From NCBI GenBank assembly GCA_024234875.1, contig JACKNM010000016.1, positions 62,001 through 126,000 of the forward strand: DNA of 64,000 nucleotides. Direction: 5' to 3'. The notes below the pieces were generated by a model. That model was given only the letters and a program-made list of their open reading frames with translations, did no database searches and was not told the origin of the DNA. Source of the DNA: Ectothiorhodospiraceae bacterium (GTDB lineage Bacteria > Pseudomonadota > Gammaproteobacteria > HK1). Below are positions 41,511 to 49,034 of this stretch, one piece after another (positions within the stretch are counted from its first letter, which is position 1; the number at the start of each line of letters is the position of its first letter). The position numbers were made by a program, and so were the translations under genes.

Positions 41511-43550
41511 TCAGGCGCCGGCGACCGCCGCCATCACCCGGCGTGCGGTGTCGGCGACGTTGTCGGCGGTGATCCCGAAGTGCGCGTACACCGTGGGTCC
41601 GGGGGCCGACTCGCCGAAGCCGTCGAGCCCGACCACCGCGCCGTCGCTGCCGACGTATCGGTACCAGCCGCCGGTCGATCCCGCCTCGACTGCCACCCGG
41701 GCGCGGACCGCTGGTGGCAGCACGCTATCGCGATACGCGGCCGGCTGACGCTCGAACGCGTCGCACGACGGCATCGACACCAGGCGCACCCGGCGTCCCT
41801 CGTCGCGCAGCCGGTCCGCCGCCGCGGCCGCGATCGCCACCTCCGACCCGGTCGCGATCAGCACCAGCTCCGGCGCGCCGTCGCAGTCGCGCAGCACGTA
41901 GCCGCCGCGGGCGATGGCGGCGAGGGTCGCCGCGTCGCGCGCCTGGTGCGGAAGGTTCTGGCGCGACAGCAGCAGGCTGGTCGGTCCGTCGCGCCGCTCG
42001 ATGGCGAGGCGCCAGGCGACGGCGGTCTCCACCGCGTCGCACGGCCGCCACACCGAATGGTTGGGAATGAGTCGAAGGCTCGCCGCGTGCTCGACTGGCT
42101 GATGCGTCGGTCCGTCCTCGCCGAGCCCGATCGAGTCGTGGGTGTAGACCAGGATCACCCCGACCTTCATCAGCGCCGCCATCCGCACCGCGTTGCGCGC
42201 GTAGTCGGAGAAGGTGAGGAAGGTGGCGGCGTAGGGCACGAAGCCACCGTGCAGGGCGAGGCCGTTGGCGATGGCGGTCATCGCGAACTCGCGCACCCCG
42301 AACCACAGGTAGTTCGCGTCGCCGTTCGCGGCCGAGAGCCCGACCGAGCCCGACCACAGCGTGAGGTTGGAGCCGGCGAGGTCGGCCGATCCACCGACCA
42401 GCTCCGGTAGCCCGGGGGCGTAGCCCTCGATGGCGAGCTGGGAGGCCTTGCGGCTGGCGACCGTCGCGCCGTCGGTATCGGTGCTGGCGACGAACGCCGC
42501 GGCTCGCGCGGCGAAGTCCGACGGCAGCTCGCCGCGCATCCGCCGCCCGAGCTCGGCCGCGAGCGCGGGGTGCTCGGCCCGATAGGCGTCGAACGCGCGC
42601 TGCCACTCGGCCTGCGCGGCGGCGCCGCGCGCGCGCGCGTCCCAGCCGGCGCGAACGTCGTCCGGGATCTCGAACGGCGCATACGGCCAGCCCAGGCTCT
42701 CGCGGGCCGCCGCCACCTCGGCCGCGCCGAGCGGCGCGCCGTGGCACGACTCGGTGCCCTGCTTGTTGGGCGCCCCGAGCCCGATGATCGTCTTGCAGCA
42801 CACCAGCGAGGGCTTGCCGGTCTCGGCCCGGGCGGCCGCGATCGCGGCGCCGACCGCGTCCGGGTCGTGCCCGTCCACGTCCACGATCACGTGCCAGCCG
42901 TAGGCGCGGAAACGGGCCGGCGTGTCGTCGGTGAACCAGCCCTCGACCTCGCCGTCGATGGAGATACCGTTGTCGTCGTAGATCACCACCAGCTTGCCGA
43001 GGCCGAGCGTGCCGGCGAGTGAGCAGGCCTCGTGGGAGATGCCCTCCATGAGGCAGCCGTCGCCCACGAACACGTAAGTGTGGTGGTCGATCACGCGGTG
43101 CTCGCCGCGGTTGAAGCGGGCGGCTAGGATCCGCTCGGCGATGGCCATGCCGACGGCGTTGGCGAGGCCCTGGCCGAGCGGGCCGGTGGTGGTCTCGACG
43201 CCCGGGGTGAGGCCGCGCTCGGGATGCCCCGGGGTTCGCGAGCCGAGCTGGCGGAACTGCTCCAGCTCGCTGATCGGCAGGTCGTATCCCGTCAGGTGCA
43301 GCAACGAGTAGAGCAGCATCGAGCCGTGGCCGTTGGAGAGCACGAACCGATCGCGGTTCCACCAGCCGGGATCGGCGGGGTTGTGCCGCAGATGGTCGTT
43401 CCACAGCACCTCGGCGATGTCGGCCATGCCCATCGGCATGCCGGGGTGGCCTGACTTGGCACGCTCCACCGCGTCCATGCTGAGGGCGCGCACCGCGTTT
43501 GCGAGGCGACGACGCTGGGTCTTGCGTTGCGAGGCAGTACTGGACGACAT
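41511..43550 (-). CDS. tkt: Transketolase
   Basis: 679 residues (E. coli TktA 663). Thiamine-diphosphate enzyme moving two-carbon units between sugar phosphates. Seen: SGHPGMPMGMADIAEVLWND, DRFVLSNGHGSMLLYSLLHL, the TPP motif VFVGDGCLMEGISHE, and THDSIGLGEDGPTHQPVEH. The ATG has AGGGGG upstream; the 70 codons before it are Arg-rich shadow. First gene of tkt-gap-pgk, with a promoter about 240 bases upstream. Confidence 0.97.
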   Translation of the reverse strand: MSSSTASQRKTQRRRLANAVRALSMDAVERAKSGHPGMPMGMADIAEVLWNDHLRHNPADPGWWNRDRFVLSNGHGSMLLYSLLHLTGYDLPISELEQFRQLGSRTPGHPERGLTPGVETTTGPLGQGLANAVGMAIAERILAARFNRGEHRVIDHHTYVFVGDGCLMEGISHEACSLAGTLGLGKLVVIYDDNGISIDGEVEGWFTDDTPARFRAYGWHVIVDVDGHDPDAVGAAIAAARAETGKPSLVCCKTIIGLGAPNKQGTESCHGAPLGAAEVAAARESLGWPYAPFEIPDDVRAGWDARARGAAAQAEWQRAFDAYRAEHPALAAELGRRMRGELPSDFAARAAAFVASTDTDGATVASRKASQLAIEGYAPGLPELVGGSADLAGSNLTLWSGSVGLSAANGDANYLWFGVREFAMTAIANGLALHGGFVPYAATFLTFSDYARNAVRMAALMKVGVILVYTHDSIGLGEDGPTHQPVEHAASLRLIPNHSVWRPCDAVETAVAWRLAIERRDGPTSLLLSRQNLPHQARDAATLAAIARGGYVLRDCDGAPELVLIATGSEVAIAAAAADRLRDEGRRVRLVSMPSCDAFERQPAAYRDSVLPPAVRARVAVEAGSTGGWYRYVGSDGAVVGLDGFGESAPGPTVYAHFGITADNVADTARRVMAAVAGA

Positions 43551-43789
43551 CGAACCCCCTGGGGAGGGCCGGGCGCCACACGGCGCCGCGGCGGCGAGCG
43601 CGGTCGCATCGGGGCCCGGCATCGCCCGGGAGCCGACTCGGTGGTGGTCCGGCGCGAACGCGGGGCCCGAGGCGAATCGAGACCCCCGCGCGCCGGACGC
43701 GCCCCCGGACGCTGCCGACCCGCGCGGCATCGAGCGCGAGAGCGGGGCGTCGGCGGGCACGGATCCTGACCGCGGACCAAAGACGCGGA

Positions 43790-43818
43790 ATTATCACCCA
43801 CTGACCGGGGGTGCTCAA
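43790..43818 (-). promoter_or_regulatory. Sigma-70 promoter for tkt-gap-pgk
   Basis: On the minus strand TTGAGC (43818-43813), 17 bases, GATAAT (43795-43790). It would leave a leader of roughly 230 bases before tkt. Its -35 box touches the ATG of the divergent binding-protein gene. Confidence 0.55.
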
Positions 43819-44666
43819 TGCCGCTGACCCGGCGCGCGACGTTCGCCCTGCTCGGCGGGGCGCTCGCCCTCGCTGGCGCGGGCGTCGGGGTCGCCGCCCC
43901 GGGCCCGGCGCGGCGCGAGCTTCGGCTCGCGGTGCAGCCGCTGGGTGCCGCGGCGCCGACCCACGCCCTGGCCGAGGCGCTGGCGCGGGTCCTCGCCGCG
44001 GCCGCCGGCCGACCGGTGGCGATCGACGTCGCGCCACATCCTCTCGCGCACTGGCTGGCGCTCGCGGCGGCGGTGCGCGGTGAGGCGTCGGCTCCGGCCC
44101 CGGACGTGGTGGTGGAGGAGGCGCCGCTCGCCGATCTGCGCCGGACCGTGCTCGGTCACCGCATCGCGATCACCCTCGGGGCCGAGGACAGCGTGAGCAT
44201 CGTCACCGCCCGGCCCGCCGCCTTCGCCACTCCGGAGGACCTTCGCGGCGAGGTGGTGGCGACGGTGGCTCCCCCCACGCTGACCGCGCTGCGGGTCGCG
44301 GCGATCCTCGCCGACCCGTTGCGTGCGCCGACGCTGCGAGTCGTCGCCGACCACCGCGCGGCGGCGATGGCGGCCCGAGGCGATGCGGTGGCGGCGGCGG
44401 CGATTCCGACCCGCCTGCTCGACGAGTTCCCGGACCTCACCACGGTGGTGGCCAGCGAGGACGGACCGGGCCCGGCCGTCCTGCTGGCGCCAGGCCTCGA
44501 CAGTGCGTCGGCGACGGCGCTGACCGACGCCGTGCTGGCTCCGCCTCCGGAGCTGGAGCGGCGCCTGCATCGGCTCGGCCTCGACCGACCACGGGCGGCC
44601 GACCCGGCGCGCTACGAGGGGCAGGCCGGACTGCTCGCGGGCCTGTGGCCGGGACGGCCGCGGTGA
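43818..44666 (+). CDS. PhnD-like periplasmic substrate-binding protein, solitary
   Basis: 282 residues. Signal peptide to about residue 27; RRATFALLGG near the start is reminiscent of, but not a strict, twin-arginine motif. The mature part resembles PhnD/SsuA-type binding proteins: ELRLAVQPLGAAAPTHALAE, then FATPEDLRGEVVATVAPPTL (the common 'linker then strand' segment) and AARGDAVAAAAIPTRLLDEF. No ABC permease or ATPase gene is adjacent, so it may instead serve as a sensor partner or an exported binding protein. Ligand unknown; composition strongly Ala-rich. Confidence 0.65.
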   Translation: MPLTRRATFALLGGALALAGAGVGVAAPGPARRELRLAVQPLGAAAPTHALAEALARVLAAAAGRPVAIDVAPHPLAHWLALAAAVRGEASAPAPDVVVEEAPLADLRRTVLGHRIAITLGAEDSVSIVTARPAAFATPEDLRGEVVATVAPPTLTALRVAAILADPLRAPTLRVVADHRAAAMAARGDAVAAAAIPTRLLDEFPDLTTVVASEDGPGPAVLLAPGLDSASATALTDAVLAPPPELERRLHRLGLDRPRAADPARYEGQAGLLAGLWPGRPR

Positions 44667-44744
44667 GCGCCGACCCGCGTCGCGCGCGGCTGCGCGGCGG
44701 TGCCCCCGGGGACTCTCTTGTGAGCGAGTCGACAGTCTGCGCAC

Positions 44745-44773
44745 TGGCCACGAGTGCGGCCCAACGCTAGACT
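44745..44773 (+). promoter_or_regulatory. Sigma-70 promoter for metK
   Basis: TGGCCA (44745-44750), 17 bases, TAGACT (44768-44773), each 4/6. Start would fall near 44780, leaving a leader of about 32 bases that includes CTTTTTGCGG and no riboswitch-sized structure. Confidence 0.45.
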
Positions 44774-44811
44774 AATCAACTTTTTGCGGACTTGAGAAAA
44801 CAGCGGGGACG

Positions 44812-45975
44812 ATGATGCCACATACCCAGACTCTCACCTCGGAGTCGGTCTCCGAGGGCCACCCGGACAAGATCTGCGACCAGGTCTCGGACGCGATTCT
44901 CGACGCCATTCTCGAGGTCGATCCGCGTGGGCGGGTGGCGTGTGAGACGCTGGTCAAGACCGGGATGGTCATCGTTGCCGGCGAGATCACGACCAGCGCC
45001 ATGCTCGATTACGAGGCGATCGTGCGCGAGCAGGTCAAGGCGATCGGTTACGACAATCCCGCCTGCGGCTTCGACGGCGCGACCTGCGCGGTGCTCAACG
45101 CGCTCGGCAAGCAGTCCCCGGACATCGCGATGGGGGTCGACGAGGTCGGCAACCGCGAGCAGGGTGCGGGCGATCAGGGAATGATGTTCGGCTTCGCGAC
45201 CAACGAGACCGACGTCCTGATGCCCGCGCCGATCACCTACGCGCACCGGCTGGTGCGCCGCCAGGCCGAGGTACGGCGCAGCGGCGAGCTGTCCTGGCTT
45301 CGCCCCGACGCGAAGAGCCAGGTGACCTTCCGCTACGAGGACGGGAAGCCGGTGCACATCGAGGCGGTGGTGCTCTCGACCCAGCACGACGAGAGCATCT
45401 CCACCGACGATCTGCGCGAGGCGGTGATGGAGCACATCATCCGCCCGGTGCTGCCGGGAGAGTGGCTCGGCAAGGACACCCGCTTCCACATCAACCCGAC
45501 CGGGCGGTTCGTGATCGGCGGGCCGGTCGGGGACTGCGGCCTGACCGGGCGCAAGATCATCGTCGACACCTACGGCGGCATCGGCCGCCATGGCGGAGGC
45601 GCGTTCTCCGGCAAGGACCCGTCGAAGGTCGACCGCTCCGCCGCCTACGCCGCGCGCTACGTGGCCAAGAACGTCGTCGCCGCCGGTCTCGCCGACCGCT
45701 GCGAGGTCCAGGTCTCCTACGCCATCGGCGTGGCCGAGCCGACCTCGGTCAACGTCGACACCTTCGGCACCGGCAAGATCCCGGAGGAGCGGATCAGCGC
45801 CCTGGTGCGCGACCACTTCAACCTCAGGCCCCGCGGCATCGTGGAGATGCTCGACCTGCTGCGTCCGATCTACCGGCCGTCGGCGGCGTACGGGCACTTC
45901 GGGCGCGAGGATCAGGACTTCCCCTGGGAGCGGACCGACCGTGCTGCCGCGCTCCGCGAGGCCGCCGGCCTCTGA
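44812..45975 (+). CDS. metK: S-adenosylmethionine synthetase
   Basis: 387 residues (E. coli 384). Motifs: SEGHPDKICDQVSDAILD, GAGDQGMMFGFATNET (the MetK hexapeptide region GAGDQG), and GGGAFSGKDPSKVDRSAAY. It makes S-adenosylmethionine from methionine and ATP. Two ATGs, 44812 and 44815, are both possible. Together with ahcY 139 bases downstream it forms the methyl-donor cycle; a long hairpin lies between the two. Confidence 0.97.
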   Translation: MMPHTQTLTSESVSEGHPDKICDQVSDAILDAILEVDPRGRVACETLVKTGMVIVAGEITTSAMLDYEAIVREQVKAIGYDNPACGFDGATCAVLNALGKQSPDIAMGVDEVGNREQGAGDQGMMFGFATNETDVLMPAPITYAHRLVRRQAEVRRSGELSWLRPDAKSQVTFRYEDGKPVHIEAVVLSTQHDESISTDDLREAVMEHIIRPVLPGEWLGKDTRFHINPTGRFVIGGPVGDCGLTGRKIIVDTYGGIGRHGGGAFSGKDPSKVDRSAAYAARYVAKNVVAAGLADRCEVQVSYAIGVAEPTSVNVDTFGTGKIPEERISALVRDHFNLRPRGIVEMLDLLRPIYRPSAAYGHFGREDQDFPWERTDRAAALREAAGL

Positions 45976-45989
45976 GCGAATCCCCCGAC

Positions 45990-46023
45990 CGGACGGTCCG
46001 CCGGCATCGCGGCGGGCCGTTCG
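45990..46023 (+). terminator. Long hairpin after metK
   Basis: CGGACGGTCCGCCG (45990-46003) pairs along its full 14 bases, with two G-U pairs, with CGGCGGGCCGTTCG (46010-46023) around a six-base loop. It begins 14 bases after the metK stop. No U tract follows, so it may be a weak terminator, a transcript-stabilising end, or an attenuator before ahcY. Confidence 0.45.
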
Positions 46024-46114
46024 CCCCGAGCGCCGGAGGCGGCGTCGCGTGACCGAGCGGTCCTGATCGCGAGCCAGCCTCCCGCCGCCACCCGAGTTCG
46101 GAGAACCCATCGAG

Positions 46115-47422
46115 ATGAGCAAACCTGCCGAGAGCTTCCAGGACTACAAGGTCGCCGACATCGGTCTCGCCGAGTGGGGCCGCAAGGAGATCAAGATCGC
46201 CGAGAGCGAGATGCCGGGCCTGATGGCGCTGCGCGAGGAGTACCGCGGCGAGCAGCCGCTCGCCGGCGCACGCATCACCGGTTGTCTGCACATGACGATC
46301 CAGACCGCGGTGCTCATCGAGACCCTGGTCGACCTCGGAGCCGAGGTGCGCTGGTCGTCGTGCAACATCTTCTCGACCCAGGACCACGCGGCGGCCGCGA
46401 TCGCGGCGAGCGGCATCCCGGTATTCGCCTGGAAGGGCGAGACCGAGGAGGAGTACTGGTGGTGCGTCGAGCAGACCATCAGGGGCCCGAACGGATGGGC
46501 GCCGAACCTGCTCCTCGACGACGGCGGCGACCTCACCCTGCTGATGCACGAGAAGTACCCGGAGATGCTCGACGTGGTGCGCGGCGTGTCCGAGGAGACC
46601 ACCACCGGCGTGAAGCGTCTCTACGAGATGGCGAAGGCCGGGACCCTCAAGATCCCCGCGATCAACGTCAACGACTCGGTGACCAAGTCGAAGTTCGACA
46701 ATCTCTACGGCTGCCGCGAGTCGCTGGTCGACGGCATCAAGCGGGCGACCGACGTGATGATCGCGGGCAAGATCGCGGTCATCTGCGGCTACGGCGACGT
46801 CGGCAAGGGCTGCGCGCAGTCGCTGCGCGGGCTCGGCGCGATCGTGTGGGTGACCGAGATCGATCCCATCTGCGCGCTGCAGGCGGCGATGGAGGGCTTC
46901 CGCGTCGTCACCATGGAGGAGGCGGCCTCGATCGGTGACATTTTCGTCACCGCGACCGGCAACAAGGGCGTCATCACCCACGAGCACATGAAGGCGATGA
47001 AGAACGAGGCCATCGTGTGCAACATCGGCCACTTCGACTCCGAGATCGAGATCTCGGCCCTGCGCGCCTACGAGTGGGACAACGTCAAGCCACAGGTCGA
47101 CCACGTGGTGTTCCCCGACGGCAAGCGGATCACCGTGCTGGCGGAGGGGCGGCTGGTCAACCTCGGCTGCGCCACCGGTCACCCGAGCTTCGTGATGTCG
47201 TCGTCGTTCACCAACCAGGTGCTGGCGCAGATCGAGCTGTGGCAGAACCGGCGCAACTACGCGCGCGAGGTCTACGTGCTGCCGAAGCATCTCGACGAGA
47301 AGGTGGCGCGGCTGCACCTGAGGAAGCTCGGCGCGAATCTGACCGTGCTGCGGTCGGACCAGGCCGATTACATCGGTGTGGCGGTGGACGGGCCCTACAA
47401 GCCCGAGGCCTACCGCTACTGA
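46115..47422 (+). CDS. ahcY: S-adenosylhomocysteine hydrolase
   Basis: 435 residues. It splits S-adenosylhomocysteine, the inhibitory product of methylations, into adenosine and homocysteine. Seen: SCNIFSTQDHAAAAIA, KGETEEEYWWC, VNDSVTKSKFDNLYGCRESL and the NAD loop VICGYGDVGKGCAQSLRGLG; the C-terminal HLRKLGANL and PYKPEAYRY are diagnostic. It ends in the usual PEAYRY. Confidence 0.97.
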   Translation: MSKPAESFQDYKVADIGLAEWGRKEIKIAESEMPGLMALREEYRGEQPLAGARITGCLHMTIQTAVLIETLVDLGAEVRWSSCNIFSTQDHAAAAIAASGIPVFAWKGETEEEYWWCVEQTIRGPNGWAPNLLLDDGGDLTLLMHEKYPEMLDVVRGVSEETTTGVKRLYEMAKAGTLKIPAINVNDSVTKSKFDNLYGCRESLVDGIKRATDVMIAGKIAVICGYGDVGKGCAQSLRGLGAIVWVTEIDPICALQAAMEGFRVVTMEEAASIGDIFVTATGNKGVITHEHMKAMKNEAIVCNIGHFDSEIEISALRAYEWDNVKPQVDHVVFPDGKRITVLAEGRLVNLGCATGHPSFVMSSSFTNQVLAQIELWQNRRNYAREVYVLPKHLDEKVARLHLRKLGANLTVLRSDQADYIGVAVDGPYKPEAYRY

Positions 47423-47488
47423 GCGAGGGGGCGCGCGCGCACCGCGGTCGGTCTCCGGGGGCGCCTCTTCGGACTGCGTTCCCGGGGC

Positions 47489-47513
47489 CCGAGGTCTATA
47501 TTTAGACCCTCGG
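47489..47513 (+). promoter_or_regulatory. Palindrome overlapping a TATATT box upstream of the sigma-54 activator gene
   Basis: CCGA-GGTCTA-TATT-TAGACC-C-TCGG: ten base pairs with one bulged C around a four-base loop. The AT-rich centre contains TATATT (47497-47502), a 5/6 -10 box, about 45 bases before the start codon. It could be an operator (possibly autoregulatory) or a hairpin; the -35 position is weak. Confidence 0.4.
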
Positions 47514-47549
47514 GACCCGGCCCCGCGGCGACCACGAGGCGAGCGACCG

Positions 47550-49034
47550 TTGAGCGCGACAGCAAGCACCGCTACCGAGGCCGTGTCGCGCCGGCTGCTG
47601 CTGGTCGACGACGACCCGCTGATCAGCGCCTCGCTCGGCTTCGTCCTGCGTGACGGCTTCGCGGTGACCGAGGCCGCGACCCGGCCCGAGGCACTGCGCG
47701 TGGTGCGCGGGCCGGGCGAGATGCCCGCGATCGCGCTGGTCGATCTCGGCCTGCCGCCCGACCCCCATCGCCCCGACGAGGGCTTCCGCCTCATCGAGGA
47801 GCTGCTCGCGGCCAGCCCGACCATGAAGGTGCTGGTGCTGTCGGGGCAGAGCGACCGTCGCAACGTCCAACACGCGCTCTCGCTCGGCGCGGTCGACTTC
47901 ATCCCCAAGCCGTGCGACCCGCTGCTGCTGAAGGCTCGGCTCGACCACCAGCTCATGATGCTGGAGGCCGAGGCTGAGGCCTGTCCGTCACCGGCGCGCC
48001 GCGGCGACGATTCCCTGCTCGGTACGAGCGCGGCGATGGAGCACCTGCGCGAGCAGGTCCGCCGCTTCGCCGACACGCCCTTCCCGGTGCTGGTGCAGGG
48101 CGAGTCCGGTACTGGCAAGGAGCTGGTGGCGAAGCTCCTCCACGACTGGAGCGAGCGAGCTGCCGCGCCCTTTCTCACCGTCAACTGCGCCGCCTTCACC
48201 CCGGACCTGCTCGAGGCTCAGCTCTTCGGCCACGCCAAGGGCGCGTTCACCGGCGCGGTCGGGGCGCGGCCCGGCTTCTTCGAGGAGGCGGGCGAGGGCA
48301 CGTTGTTCCTCGACGAGATCGGCGAGTTCCCGACCGACCTGCAGCCGAAGCTGCTGCGCGTGCTCGAGAACGGCGAGTACTACCGGGTGGGCGAGACCCG
48401 CCCGCGCACGGCCTCGGCCCGCGTGATCGCCGCCACCAACCGCGATCTGCTGGAGGCGATCCGCGAGGGCTCGTTCCGTCACGATCTCTACCATCGTCTC
48501 AGCGTGCTCACCGTGGACGTGCCGCCGCTGCGCGCGCGCGGGCGCGACTGCCTGCTGCTACTCGACCACTTCCGGGCCACCTATGCCTCGAGGATGCAGC
48601 CGTTCACCCTCGACGAGGCGACCACCGAGCGGCTCCTCGCCTACAGCTACCCGGGCAACGTGCGCGAGTTGCGCAACATCGTCATCCGGCTCGGCGCGAA
48701 GTATCCCGGGCGGCGGATCGGCCTCACCGAGCTCGAGCCCGAGCTCGACAGCCAGTCCGATGTGGACGACCGTACGATGACTCAGCTCTCGGCCGGGGAC
48801 TTCCGGCTCGACGAGATCCTGACTGGCTGGGAGCAGCGCTACATCAACGCTGCCCTGCGGCTGAGCAACGGCAACTTGAGCGAGGCGGCGCGGCTGCTCG
48901 GGGTCAACCGCACCACGCTCTACAGCAAGATCCAACGCCTGGCGGGCTCGGTCAGGCCCGGGGACGGCCGAGGCGGTGAAGGCCCGGCGGGGGCGGAGGG
49001 TGGGCGCGTCGATGGCAGGCCGGGCGATGTATAA
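47550..49034 (+). CDS. Sigma-54 activating response regulator (NtrC family, PrsR-like)
   Basis: 494 residues: receiver (about 15-135; phosphoacceptor Asp65 in ALVDLGLPPD), AAA+ sigma-54 interaction domain (about 155-385; GESGTGKELVAK Walker A, GAFTGA loop, GTLFLDEIGE Walker B) and a Fis-type helix-turn-helix (AARLLGVNRTTLYSKIQ, about 455-480). TTG 47550 is the start, as no ATG precedes the receiver. Its end overlaps the MshM-like gene by eight bases, so it heads the pilus cluster and may control it; no clear GG-N10-GC promoter was found in front of those genes. The partner kinase could be the fragment at 63260-64000. Confidence 0.9.
   Translation: MSATASTATEAVSRRLLLVDDDPLISASLGFVLRDGFAVTEAATRPEALRVVRGPGEMPAIALVDLGLPPDPHRPDEGFRLIEELLAASPTMKVLVLSGQSDRRNVQHALSLGAVDFIPKPCDPLLLKARLDHQLMMLEAEAEACPSPARRGDDSLLGTSAAMEHLREQVRRFADTPFPVLVQGESGTGKELVAKLLHDWSERAAAPFLTVNCAAFTPDLLEAQLFGHAKGAFTGAVGARPGFFEEAGEGTLFLDEIGEFPTDLQPKLLRVLENGEYYRVGETRPRTASARVIAATNRDLLEAIREGSFRHDLYHRLSVLTVDVPPLRARGRDCLLLLDHFRATYASRMQPFTLDEATTERLLAYSYPGNVRELRNIVIRLGAKYPGRRIGLTELEPELDSQSDVDDRTMTQLSAGDFRLDEILTGWEQRYINAALRLSNGNLSEAARLLGVNRTTLYSKIQRLAGSVRPGDGRGGEGPAGAEGGRVDGRPGDV

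Noticed and set aside
41725..44037. 770-codon open frame overlapping tkt
   Set aside because: Same cause: Arg-rich translation without family character, while tkt in the other frame is complete and recognisable.
45976..46114. S-adenosylhomocysteine riboswitch before ahcY
   Set aside because: The location fits, but I could not find the GGxGCGxUGC and GCCAGGCUCGG core blocks; only a plain hairpin is visible. A covariance search would settle it.
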